Assembly (NCBI GenBank): GCA_001314655.1
Contig: LJSF01000043.1
Location: 1 to 64,000 of the forward strand
Length of the DNA stretch: 64,000 nucleotides
From: Rhodobacteraceae bacterium HLUCCA08
Lineage (GTDB): Bacteria; Pseudomonadota; Alphaproteobacteria; Rhodobacterales; Rhodobacteraceae
Direction: 5' to 3'
A model generated the notes under the pieces. It was not told where the DNA came from and ran no database searches. It was given only the letters and a program-made list of their open reading frames with translations. The position numbers and the translations under genes were made by a program. Shown here in pieces: positions 29,326-37,254 of this stretch (positions within the stretch are counted from its first letter, which is position 1; each line of letters begins with the position of its first letter).

Positions 29326-30114
29326 ATGTCGCGGTACTGGATCGAGTTGACGCAGCCGGAAATCAAGGCGCAGTTCGAGCGCAACCCGCTGGTCATTCTG
29401 CCCTGCGGAAGCGTCGAGCAACACGGCGCGCATCTGCCGACGGGCACCGACATCTACGCCGCGAACGCGGTCAGCCACGCCGTCGCCGAGCGGATGGACG
29501 GCGTGGTTCTGCCCGGGGGGCCGCTGGGCGTCACCCCGATGCACATGCCCTACGAGTCGACGATTTCGTTGACACCGGAAACCTACCAGAGGGTGCTGGT
29601 CGAAACCTGCCTGTCGACCGCCCAGCACGGTGCGAAGCGATTGCTGATCGTCAACTGGCACGAGGGCAACTCGGCCTCGATCGGTCTGGCCGCCGAACAG
29701 CTGCATCGGACCCACGGAATGAGCGTGGTCATCGCCCAGGCTTGTTACGTGGCCGAAGACCTGTGGGGCGCCGATTGCGGCGGCCTGACCCATGCCGGCG
29801 AGATCGAGGCCCTGGCGATCCTGCCCGATCACGAGCATCTGGTGCATCTGGACCGGGTCAAGGCATCGTCGGAAAAGCGGCAGGGCGCCCATATGGACAA
29901 ACTGCGGCGCACCCGCAGTTTCGTGCCGATCCTGACCGATATCCGCTCGATCGCACCGACGGGTTGGTATGGCGATCCGCAGCCGGCCACCGCCGAGCGA
30001 GGTCGCAAGATGATCGCCGATGTCGCCGATGCGGTCGCCAAGGAAGCCCAGGCGATCTTCGACCAGCTGGACCGCATCCAGGGTCCGGCGGGCAGAGGCG
30101 TGGCGGCGGAATAG
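29326..30114 (+). CDS. Creatininase-family amidohydrolase
   Basis: This 262-residue metal-dependent hydrolase has the family's metal ligands: Glu31 and His33 in SVEQHGAHLP, Asp42 in TGTDIY, His112 in NWHEGNS and Glu159 in THAGEIEA. Besides creatininase, this fold includes 3-dehydro-scyllo-inosose hydrolase and MftE-type peptidase-like proteins, so creatinine need not be the substrate. It lies 11 bases after the Gfo/Idh dehydrogenase; a dehydrogenase plus ring-opening hydrolase pair is known for 3-keto-inositols, a tempting but unproven parallel. The ATG at 29326 has AAGG upstream. Confidence 0.85.
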   Translation: MSRYWIELTQPEIKAQFERNPLVILPCGSVEQHGAHLPTGTDIYAANAVSHAVAERMDGVVLPGGPLGVTPMHMPYESTISLTPETYQRVLVETCLSTAQHGAKRLLIVNWHEGNSASIGLAAEQLHRTHGMSVVIAQACYVAEDLWGADCGGLTHAGEIEALAILPDHEHLVHLDRVKASSEKRQGAHMDKLRRTRSFVPILTDIRSIAPTGWYGDPQPATAERGRKMIADVADAVAKEAQAIFDQLDRIQGPAGRGVAAE

Positions 30115-30116
30115 AC

Positions 30117-30497
30117 ATGGCGACGCGCGTGACACTCGGCGAAGCGGCGGAGCTGAACCTTCCGGGTCGCCGCTCGCGCGAGATCGTCTCGGGCGCGTCG
30201 GGCGCGCACAGCACGTTGCGGCTGGTCGAGATCGCGGTGCCCGAACCGGGGGCCGCGCCGCGCCCGCCGCATTGGCACCCGGACAGCGAAGAGGTGATCC
30301 ACGTCCTCGACGGCGCCGGGATCACCTGGGTCGAGGGTGCGGAATTCGCCATGGCGCCCGGAGACACGATCCGGATCGGGCCCGGCGAACGGCATGTGAC
30401 GCGCAATACCGGGGCCGTGCCGCTTCGATTGCTGTGTTTCTTTCCGAAACCGGAGTTCCGTCTGGAAACCGGGGACAACGGAGGTGGAAATGGCTGA
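30117..30497 (+). CDS. Cupin-domain protein
   Basis: This 126-residue single cupin has the metal motif PHWHPDSEEVIHVLDG (motif 1, with His, His and Glu) and GERHVTRN in motif 2. It starts 2 bases after the previous stop and overlaps the next gene by 8 bases. Small cupins in catabolic operons are often isomerases or lyases of keto acids or sugar derivatives; the exact reaction is unknown. Confidence 0.82.
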   Translation: MATRVTLGEAAELNLPGRRSREIVSGASGAHSTLRLVEIAVPEPGAAPRPPHWHPDSEEVIHVLDGAGITWVEGAEFAMAPGDTIRIGPGERHVTRNTGAVPLRLLCFFPKPEFRLETGDNGGGNG

Positions 30498-31455
30498 CGT
30501 CGTCTGCCTGCGGCCACGCGCCGATTTCGAGGCGGTGGGGATCACGCCGCCGCCCGAGCTGGACATCGCCTACCGGGCGCCGGAGGACGACGATGTCGCC
30601 GAGCTGATCCGGGGCGCGCGGGCGCTGGTGATCCCGGCGGTCGGGCCGGCGCTGCCGGGGGATCTGTTCCGGGGCACGGCGCTTGAACTGGTCCAGGTGA
30701 CCGGTGCGGGGCTGGACCGGCTTGATCGGGCGGTCCTGGCCGGAGAAGGGATTGCCCTGGCCAATGTGCCCGGCGGGTCGAATGCGGCGCTGGCCGAATA
30801 TGTCGTGGTCAATGCGCTGTCGCTGTTGCGCGGCTTCCATGGCGCCGGGGCGGCCTTGCGCGCGGGCGATTATGCCGCGCATCGCAAGCGAATGGTCGAT
30901 GCGGTCTTGCGCGGGCTTGGCGGGCTGGTCGTCGGCGTCGTCGGGATCGGCACGATCGGCCAGGCGGTGGCCGAGCGGTGCCGCCAGATGGGCGCCGAGA
31001 TCGCCTATTTCGATCCGGCGCCGCCCGATGGCGCACCGGGCAAACGGATGGACCTGGACGCGTTGCTGGCCGCGTCGGATGTCGTGACGCTGCACCTGCC
31101 GTTGATCGATGCGACCCGCGGGTTGATCGATGCCCGTCGCATCGGGCTGATGAAGCCCGGCGCCGTCCTGATCAATGCCGCGCGCGGCGGGATCGTGGAC
31201 GAGGCCGCGCTGGCCAAGGCGCTGGAGGAAGAGCGTCTGGCCGGGGCCGCCGTCGATGTCTATGCGACCGAGCCGCCCGGCCCGGACAACCCGCTGTTGA
31301 CCCTGGCCGGACCGGCGGCGCAGCGCCTGATCCTGACCCCGCATATCGCCGGCGTCAGTCTTCAGGCCTCGCAGCACCTGTTCCGGGAGGCCTGGGACAA
31401 CGTGAGCAGCGTCCTGCTTGGCGGGGCGGTGCCAAGGAACCGTGTTGCCGCCTGA
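30490..31455 (+). CDS. D-isomer-specific 2-hydroxyacid dehydrogenase
   Basis: This 321-residue NAD-dependent dehydrogenase has the dinucleotide motif VVGIGTIGQ, the catalytic Arg in NAARGGIVDE, Glu in YATEPPGP and His in TPHIAGVS. The ATG at 30490 follows GGAGG by 5 bases; the GTG six bases upstream is inside the ribosome-binding region. The family includes SlcC, an (S)-3-sulfolactate dehydrogenase that works with SuyAB in sulfolactate breakdown. Because suyAB-like genes lie 9 kb away, a sulfolactate/sulfopyruvate role is possible, but glyoxylate or hydroxypyruvate reduction is equally compatible with the sequence. Confidence 0.88.
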   Translation: MADVVCLRPRADFEAVGITPPPELDIAYRAPEDDDVAELIRGARALVIPAVGPALPGDLFRGTALELVQVTGAGLDRLDRAVLAGEGIALANVPGGSNAALAEYVVVNALSLLRGFHGAGAALRAGDYAAHRKRMVDAVLRGLGGLVVGVVGIGTIGQAVAERCRQMGAEIAYFDPAPPDGAPGKRMDLDALLAASDVVTLHLPLIDATRGLIDARRIGLMKPGAVLINAARGGIVDEAALAKALEEERLAGAAVDVYATEPPGPDNPLLTLAGPAAQRLILTPHIAGVSLQASQHLFREAWDNVSSVLLGGAVPRNRVAA

Positions 31456-31771
31456 CAGCGGCGGCGGGATGCCGGCCGCGTTCGGACCGGAAGGGAGGAA
31501 GTCAACGGGAATGGAGGCAGCGACCGCTTACGGATGACTCGCCGAACAAGAGTATGGACAGGTTGATCCGGCGACGCTAGCCTGAATGCAAACGATTGCA
31601 AAACAGTGTCAATGACAGGCCGGGGTGGCCCTTCGAGCGATCGCACCGGGTCTCATGAAAAAGCCGAAAAGACGGCTGAAACCGGGGAGGAAATACCATG
31701 TCTAATCGAGTATGCAATCGTATGCATCGCCCGAGGGCCGCTGGCGGATCGACTGCGGGAGCGACGCGGAC
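31456..31771. other. Intergenic regulatory region before the sulfonate-type ABC genes
   Basis: No gene is seen. The region carries the operator-like TGCAAACGATTGCA at 31587-31600, and a weaker relative, TGCAATCGTATGCA, at 31713-31726. It should contain the promoter of the ABC importer operon. Confidence 0.5.
31587..31600. promoter_or_regulatory. LacI-type operator-like site A
   Basis: TGCAAACGATTGCA is an even palindrome with one mismatched pair and a central CG, as LacI-family proteins prefer. It differs by one base from the site at 45105-45118 apart from its first base. It lies about 180 bases upstream of the ATPase start at 31772. Confidence 0.6.
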
Positions 31772-32626
31772 ATGAACCGCCCGGCCCCAATCGAGAGGAA
31801 CGTGGCGGACAGCCCCGGCACGCAAGTCGGCGAACCGGTGATCGTCGCCAGGAACGTGACCGTCGGCTACAAGCTGCACCGCGAACGCAAGATGCTGACG
31901 GCGCTGCGCGACATTTCCCTGACCATCAACAAAGGTGAATTCGTCGTGCTGCTGGGCCCTTCGGGCTGTGGCAAGACGACCTTCATCAACGCGATCTCCG
32001 GGATCGTGCTTCCCTGGGAAGGCAGCATCGAGGTCAACGGCGCACCGGTCACCGGCCCCGGGCCGGATCGGGCCATGGTGTTTCAGGACTACGCCTTGAT
32101 GCCCTGGCGCACGGTCGAGGCGAACCTGCGGATGCCGTTCGAATTCCAGAACCTGGGCCTGTCCAAGGACGAGGTCGACGCCCGGATCGCGCGTTACCTG
32201 GAATTGGTCGACCTCAAGGGGTTCGAAAAGTCGTTCCCCTACGAGTTGTCCGGCGGCATGAAACAGCGCGTCGGGATCGCCCGTGCGCTGGCGACCGAGC
32301 CGACGATCCTGTTGGCCGACGAACCCTTCGCCGCGATCGACGCCATGACCCGCGAAGCGATGCAGAGCGAGTTGGAGCGCATCGTCATGGCCACCGGCCA
32401 GACCGTCGTCTTCATCACCCATTCGATCGACGAGGCGATCACCCTGGGCGACCGGATCGCCGTCATTTCGCGCCGGCCCGGGCGGATCAAGGAGGTGGTC
32501 GACGTCAACCTGCCGCGCCCGCGCTTTGACGGCGATGTCAAATCGCGGCCCGAATACGCCAAAATCCGCGAACGGATCTGGGACCTGGTCAAGGCCGAGG
32601 CCCTGTCCGGCGCCCATGGAGAGTGA
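31772..32626 (+). CDS. Nitrate/sulfonate/taurine-type ABC transporter ATPase
   Basis: This 284-residue ATPase belongs to the SsuB/TauB/NrtD class: Walker [11 protein letters not shown]-loop [12 protein letters not shown], signature [15 protein letters not shown] and Walker [12 protein letters not shown]. The ATG at 31772, preceded by GGGAG, is preferred over one 60 bases upstream, but the choice is uncertain. It overlaps the permease gene region and heads a transporter operon (ATPase, permease, binding protein). Substrate families are sulfonates, taurine, nitrate, cyanate and aromatic acids. Confidence 0.9.
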   Translation: MNRPAPIERNVADSPGTQVGEPVIVARNVTVGYKLHRERKMLTALRDISLTINKGEFVVLLGPSGCGKTTFINAISGIVLPWEGSIEVNGAPVTGPGPDRAMVFQDYALMPWRTVEANLRMPFEFQNLGLSKDEVDARIARYLELVDLKGFEKSFPYELSGGMKQRVGIARALATEPTILLADEPFAAIDAMTREAMQSELERIVMATGQTVVFITHSIDEAITLGDRIAVISRRPGRIKEVVDVNLPRPRFDGDVKSRPEYAKIRERIWDLVKAEALSGAHGE

Positions 32627-32628
32627 AC

Positions 32629-33510
32629 ATGGCCGACATGCAAGACTCCGAGACGAAACAGGGTTCTTTCGAGGATGCCGACCGGATCCGCAAACTGCGC
32701 CTGACTCCGGCAGAGCTGTGGCAGCAATACGGACCCTGGGCGACGACGGTCCTGAACCTGACGATCTTTTTCATCCTGTGGGAACTGTTCGCGCGGTCCG
32801 GGATGATCAACCAGGTCTTCTTTCCGACGGCGTCGGGCATGTTCTCGACCCTGTTCGAGGGGTTGACGCGGTCGGCGCCGCCGGACGCGATCATCTCGGG
32901 GCAGATCATCGACCACCTGCTGTATACGGTGCGGACCGTGGTGATCGGCATCGGTCTGGCCTGCATCGTCGGGATCCCGATGGGGTTGCTGATGGGCGGA
33001 TCGCGTCACGTCGAACGTATCTTCAGCCCCTATGTCTGGGCGCTGGCCTCGCTGCCGCGGATCGCGCTGGTGCCGCTGTTCATCCTGTTCCTGGGGTTCA
33101 CGATGAAGATGCAGGTGACGATCGTCTTCCTGGCAGCCCTGTTCCCGATCGTGATCAACGCCTGGGCCGGGGTGAAAACCACCGAGAAGTCGTTGATCGC
33201 GGCGGCCAAGGTGTTCGGCGCCAACCGGCGGCAGATCTATTACCACGTGGTCCTGCCCTATACGCTGCCCTTCATCATCGCCGGCGTGCAACAGGGGATC
33301 GGGCGCGGCCTGGTCGGCGTCATCATCGCCGAAATCTTTGGCGGCTCCATGGGCCTCGGGTTCCTGATCACCCGAGCCGCGGATACCTTCAATTCCGAAC
33401 TGATGTACGCGGTGCTGCTGCTCCTCGTGCTCATTTCGCTCTCTCTGATCAAGATCACACGGATGCTCGAGGCGTGGATCGCCCCGTGGCGACAGCAGGC
33501 GCTGATGTAG
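32629..33510 (+). CDS. SsuC/TauC-type ABC transporter permease
   Basis: This 293-residue permease has about six membrane helices, starting near residue 38, and the family signature loop LIAAAKVFGANRRQIYYHVV followed by GRGLVGVIIAEIFGGSMGLG. The ATG at 32629 has GGAG 7 bases upstream; a GTG six bases earlier overlaps the previous stop. It forms the channel for the importer between ATPase and binding protein. Confidence 0.9.
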   Translation: MADMQDSETKQGSFEDADRIRKLRLTPAELWQQYGPWATTVLNLTIFFILWELFARSGMINQVFFPTASGMFSTLFEGLTRSAPPDAIISGQIIDHLLYTVRTVVIGIGLACIVGIPMGLLMGGSRHVERIFSPYVWALASLPRIALVPLFILFLGFTMKMQVTIVFLAALFPIVINAWAGVKTTEKSLIAAAKVFGANRRQIYYHVVLPYTLPFIIAGVQQGIGRGLVGVIIAEIFGGSMGLGFLITRAADTFNSELMYAVLLLLVLISLSLIKITRMLEAWIAPWRQQALM

Positions 33511-33556
33511 TGCCATGGCCGGCGAGGAGGCCGGCTCAACATAGGGAGGAAACGAC

Positions 33557-34630
33557 ATGACCAAACACGAAAAGAACGGACCGATCCGACTGGCCAGGCG
33601 CGACGTGCTGATGCGCGGCGGGGCGGGGATCCTGGGCACGCTGATCGCCGCTTCGACCCGCAACGTGGCGCATGCCCAGACGCCCAGCGTCGAGAACGTG
33701 ATGGCCAACCTCGATACGATCACCCTGGGCGACTTCAACCCGAACTACGCCAATCAATGGCCGTTCCGGTTGGCCCAGGCCCTGGGGTTCCTCGAGGATG
33801 GCGGGATCGAGAACCTCGAAATCGTCCTGACCGACGAATACGTGCCGGGCCTGGTCGGCCGCAGCCTGGACATCGCCCATGGCGATACCAGCGCATTCCT
33901 CGCCGCCGGCACTGCAAGCGGCCTGCCGATCACCATGGTCTCGATGCACCGGGACAAGGAATGGTGGATCATGGGCGTCCGCGAAGGCATCGAAACCGTC
34001 GACGACCTGCGCGGCGGCACCATCACCGGCGGCAGCCTGGCCGGGCGCAACACCTGGATCATGCGGCAGGTCATGAAGCGTATGGGGCTGGACCCGGATA
34101 CGGACATGCAATTCGTGCCGGCCTCGGGCGGGTCGGATTCGCGTCTTGGCGCGCTGCTGAACGGGTCGGTCGACGCCGCCAGCCTGTTCCCGCGCCACCA
34201 GGCGCCGCTGACCGAGGCGGGCGGCAAGTTTCTGTACGAAGAACTGGTCGATGCGCCGCAGGAAGCCTTTGCCGTCATGGGCGACTGGCTGGACGACAAT
34301 GCCGATACGATGCAGGCTTGGCTGGTCGCCGATCTCAAGGCGCGGCGCTGGCTCAAGGATCCGGCGAACAAGGAACGTGCCTACCAGATCATGGTCGATC
34401 TGGGCTATGACATCCCGGAGTCCTTCCGGGATCTCTATGATGTGGAACTGGCCCAGCTCAGCACCGATGGCGGCTTCGAAAACGCCGAGGTGATGGACGA
34501 TTTCGTGCGCGATCTGGCGGTGACCGGTGTCCTGCCCGAGGGGCTGGATTGGCGGCCGTACTTCAACTTCGAATACCTTTGGAAGGCGCAAGAGGCCCTT
34601 GGCGGTTCGCCGCGGCCGCCCGCACTCTGA
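33557..34630 (+). CDS. SsuA/NMT1-type substrate-binding protein with Tat-like signal
   Basis: This 357-residue binding protein has a twin-arginine type leader (ARRDVL at residues 13-18, hydrophobic core 21-32, AHA cleavage near 40), so it may be exported folded. The mature protein has the two-lobe NMT1/THI5-like form with DEYVPGLVGRSLDIAHGDTS and GGTITGGSLAGRNTW. GGGAGG precedes the ATG. It completes the sulfonate/nitrate-type importer. The ligand is unknown; the nearby sulfite exporters and SuyAB-like genes favour a sulfonate. Confidence 0.87.
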   Translation: MTKHEKNGPIRLARRDVLMRGGAGILGTLIAASTRNVAHAQTPSVENVMANLDTITLGDFNPNYANQWPFRLAQALGFLEDGGIENLEIVLTDEYVPGLVGRSLDIAHGDTSAFLAAGTASGLPITMVSMHRDKEWWIMGVREGIETVDDLRGGTITGGSLAGRNTWIMRQVMKRMGLDPDTDMQFVPASGGSDSRLGALLNGSVDAASLFPRHQAPLTEAGGKFLYEELVDAPQEAFAVMGDWLDDNADTMQAWLVADLKARRWLKDPANKERAYQIMVDLGYDIPESFRDLYDVELAQLSTDGGFENAEVMDDFVRDLAVTGVLPEGLDWRPYFNFEYLWKAQEALGGSPRPPAL

Positions 34631-34640
34631 TCATCATCGA

Positions 34641-34672
34641 CCGGTGGCCGGGCATACCGGCCACCGGCTTTC
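34641..34672 (+). terminator. Strong hairpin after the ABC operon
   Basis: Arms 34641-34651 and 34657-34667 form a perfect 11-bp GC-rich stem with a 5-base loop, followed by CTTTCC. The T-run is short, so termination may be partial. Confidence 0.65.
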
Positions 34673-34713
34673 CCCCCGCGTTTCGCCCGCGGGCTGGGCA
34701 GTCGGAGGTGTGA

Positions 34714-35691
34714 ATGGGCCAGCTCATCGACGGCGTCTGGCACGATACGGCCACGGGCGAGGTCAAGACAGACGGTCGGTTCGACCGCGCGCCGTCGCGG
34801 TTCCGCAACTGGGTCACGGCTGACGGTGGGCCGGGTCCGACCGGACAGGGCGGTTTCAAGGCCGAGCCGGGACGCTATCACCTCTATGTCTCGCTTGCCT
34901 GCCCCTGGTCGCATCGGGCACTGATCTATCGCGACCTGCTGGGCCTGGAGGCTGCGATCGACCTGTCGGTCGTGCATCCCGTCAACCTTGCGAATGGCTG
35001 GGAATTCGACGGCTATCCCGGCGCCACCCCCGACAGGATCGGGGGCGCGCGCTACCTGTATCAGGTCTATCAGGCCGCCGATCCGTGCTATAGCGGCAAG
35101 GCGACGATCCCGGTCCTGTGGGACAGACAGACCGGCACGATCGTCAGCAACGAATCCGCCGATATCATCCGCATGCTGGGCGGTGCCTTCCTGCCCTTTG
35201 CGCGCACCCCGCACAATCTGCGCCCGGAGGCGCTGGGGGCCAGGATCGACGCGCTCAACGACGACATCTATGCCGCGGTCAACAACGGTGTCTACCGCAC
35301 CGGGTTCGCCCAGTCGCAAGAGGCTTACGACGCCGGGATAGAGGCGATGTTCGGCTGTTTCGACAGGCTCGAGCGCCGACTGGCCGACAGCCGCTTTCTG
35401 CTTGGCGATGCGCCGCTTGAACCGGACTTCCGGCTGTTCGTGACCATGATCCGGTTCGAGCCGGTCTATTACTTTCACTTCCGCTGCAACCTGCGTCCGC
35501 TCAGCGCCTATCCCGACCTGCGCCGCCACACGCGGGACGTCCTGAACCTGCCGGGGGTGCGGGGAACGGTCGATATGACCCATATCGTCGACCATTATTA
35601 CCTGGCCCATCGCCATATCAATCCGCGCGGGATCATCCCGGTGGGCGCGCGCGTGGACCTGGACCGGGGCTTTTGGGGAGAGGGCGCATGA
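34714..35691 (+). CDS. Glutathionyl-hydroquinone reductase
   Basis: This 325-residue Xi-class GST-like enzyme has the catalytic Cys63 in LACPWSHRALIYRDL and the long C-terminal helical domain of the YqjG/PcpF family. Such enzymes use glutathione to reduce glutathionyl-hydroquinones that form when quinones react with glutathione, for example in chlorophenol breakdown. It is coupled (ATGA) to a second GST gene. Its presence suggests that hydroquinone/quinone intermediates arise in the pathway encoded here. Confidence 0.9.
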   Translation: MGQLIDGVWHDTATGEVKTDGRFDRAPSRFRNWVTADGGPGPTGQGGFKAEPGRYHLYVSLACPWSHRALIYRDLLGLEAAIDLSVVHPVNLANGWEFDGYPGATPDRIGGARYLYQVYQAADPCYSGKATIPVLWDRQTGTIVSNESADIIRMLGGAFLPFARTPHNLRPEALGARIDALNDDIYAAVNNGVYRTGFAQSQEAYDAGIEAMFGCFDRLERRLADSRFLLGDAPLEPDFRLFVTMIRFEPVYYFHFRCNLRPLSAYPDLRRHTRDVLNLPGVRGTVDMTHIVDHYYLAHRHINPRGIIPVGARVDLDRGFWGEGA

Positions 35692-36491
35692 GCGACCGCA
35701 CACTGACGCTTTACCACTATGACCGGTCCACCGCGGCGCAGCGGGTGCGGCTGCTGATCGAAGAGAAAGGGATCGACTGGACCAGCGTGATCGTCGACAC
35801 GTCGCGCGGCGATATCGACGACCTGCCCGACAATTACCACGCGCTGAACCCCAAGGGGTTGATCCCCGTCGTGGTGCGCAACGGGCGCGGGATCGCGGAA
35901 TCGAATGTCATCCTGGACTACCTGGAGGATGCCTATCCAGAGACGTCGTTTCGCCCCGAGAACCCCGAGGACCGGGCCGAAATGCGGCTCTGGATGCGGC
36001 GGATCGACGACGGCGTGCATGTCGCCAGTCGCACGATCGGTGTCTGCATCGTCAATCGGCACATCTACCTCGAACAGGGGGCCGAAAAGCTGGCCCGCTA
36101 CCATGCGCAGATGCGCGACCTGGTGCGGCGCGACAATGACGCGGTGAATATCGAAAAGGGGCTCGAGTCGCCGCTTTTGCCCGGCGCCCTGCAGACGTTC
36201 CGGACCCTGTTCGAACAGATGAACGCGCGGCTGTCGCGCCATGACTGGCTGGCGGGCGACGCCTATTCGCTGGCCGATATCGCGCTGGTGGTCTATCTGC
36301 GGCGCATGGAGTCGTTCCAGATGTCCCCGCTGTGGTCGCACATGACGCACCTGACCGACTGGTATGACCGGATCGCCGCGCGGCCGGCCTACAAGGCGGC
36401 AATCGTCGACTGGGGCGACATCACCCGGGCAAAGCGCACCGAACATGGCAAGGCGGCCTTCGACACGATCGCCCGGCTTTGGGAAGGCTGA
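35688..36491 (+). CDS. Glutathione S-transferase family protein
   Basis: This 267-residue protein has an N-terminal thioredoxin-like domain (YHYDRSTAAQRVRLLIEEKG, then NPKGLIPVVV and ESNVILDYLE) and an all-helical C-terminal domain with DWLAGDAYSLADIALVVYL. The ATG at 35688 overlaps the previous stop by four bases. A Ser or Tyr near residue 12 may activate glutathione. Whether it conjugates, isomerises or dehalogenates is not readable; pairing with the hydroquinone reductase suggests work on aromatic or quinoid intermediates. Confidence 0.88.
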   Translation: MSDRTLTLYHYDRSTAAQRVRLLIEEKGIDWTSVIVDTSRGDIDDLPDNYHALNPKGLIPVVVRNGRGIAESNVILDYLEDAYPETSFRPENPEDRAEMRLWMRRIDDGVHVASRTIGVCIVNRHIYLEQGAEKLARYHAQMRDLVRRDNDAVNIEKGLESPLLPGALQTFRTLFEQMNARLSRHDWLAGDAYSLADIALVVYLRRMESFQMSPLWSHMTHLTDWYDRIAARPAYKAAIVDWGDITRAKRTEHGKAAFDTIARLWEG

Positions 36492-36500
36492 GCCCGGGAC

Positions 36501-37247
36501 ATGAACGAAACGGCCCTGTTCTGGTTGGCCGCGATTGCGGCGTCGTTCTTTGTCGGCGGCAGCAAGGGCGGCCTGCCGATGATCGCGCTGCTCAGCGTGC
36601 CGATCATGTCGCTGGTCATGGCACCGATGAAGGGCGCCGCGCTGCTGTTGCCGGTCTATCTGGTCAGCGATGTCTACGGCATCTGGATCTACCGGCATTC
36701 GTTTTCGCCGCGCAACCTGGCGATCCTGATCCCGGCCTCGGCGCTGGGCATCCTTGCGGGTTACCTGCTGGCCGGACGCACGGACGAGGACATGGTCCGC
36801 GTCGTGATCGGCGTGATCGGCCTGTCGTTCCTGGTCATGCGCCTGCGGGCGCGGTTCCTTGGCCTGACGAAGCCCCGGCCCGCGGACATCCCGCGCGGTG
36901 TGCTTTGGGGCAGCGTGTCGGGGTTCACCAGCTTCGTCAGCCATGCGGGCGGGCCGGCCTGGCAGCTTTATGCGCTGCCGCAGCAGATGCCCAAGATGAT
37001 GTTCGCCGGCACCTCGACCATCCTGTTCGCGGTGATCAACCTGATGAAGGTGCCGCCCTACCTGGCGCTGGGCCTGATCGAATGGGGCGACATGAAGACC
37101 GTGGCGATGCTGGCGCCGGTGGCGATCTTCGGCGCCTGGCTGGGCTATCGGATAACCCGGATCATCCCCGAAAAGGTGTTCTTCACCATCGTCGAGATCG
37201 CGCTGTTCGTGATCTCGGTCAACCTGATCCGGGTCGGGCTGACCTGA
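36501..37247 (+). CDS. TauE/SafE-family exporter (first copy)
   Basis: This 248-residue membrane protein has about eight helices in two repeated halves and the family motif FFVGGSKGGLPMIALL near its start, with SGFTSFVSHAGGPAWQLYAL in the second repeat. TauE/SafE proteins export sulfite or sulfoacetate-type anions made during sulfonate breakdown, though the family is broad. It is 9 bases after the GST gene on the same transcript. A second, unrelated-looking copy lies at 38466. Confidence 0.87.
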   Translation: MNETALFWLAAIAASFFVGGSKGGLPMIALLSVPIMSLVMAPMKGAALLLPVYLVSDVYGIWIYRHSFSPRNLAILIPASALGILAGYLLAGRTDEDMVRVVIGVIGLSFLVMRLRARFLGLTKPRPADIPRGVLWGSVSGFTSFVSHAGGPAWQLYALPQQMPKMMFAGTSTILFAVINLMKVPPYLALGLIEWGDMKTVAMLAPVAIFGAWLGYRITRIIPEKVFFTIVEIALFVISVNLIRVGLT

Positions 37248-37254
37248 GGCGCGT

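Noticed and set aside
33516-33540. Terminator between the SsuC-like and SsuA-like genes
   Set aside because: The GCCGGC repeats form only a weak short stem without a T-run, and the genes are clearly one transporter operon.
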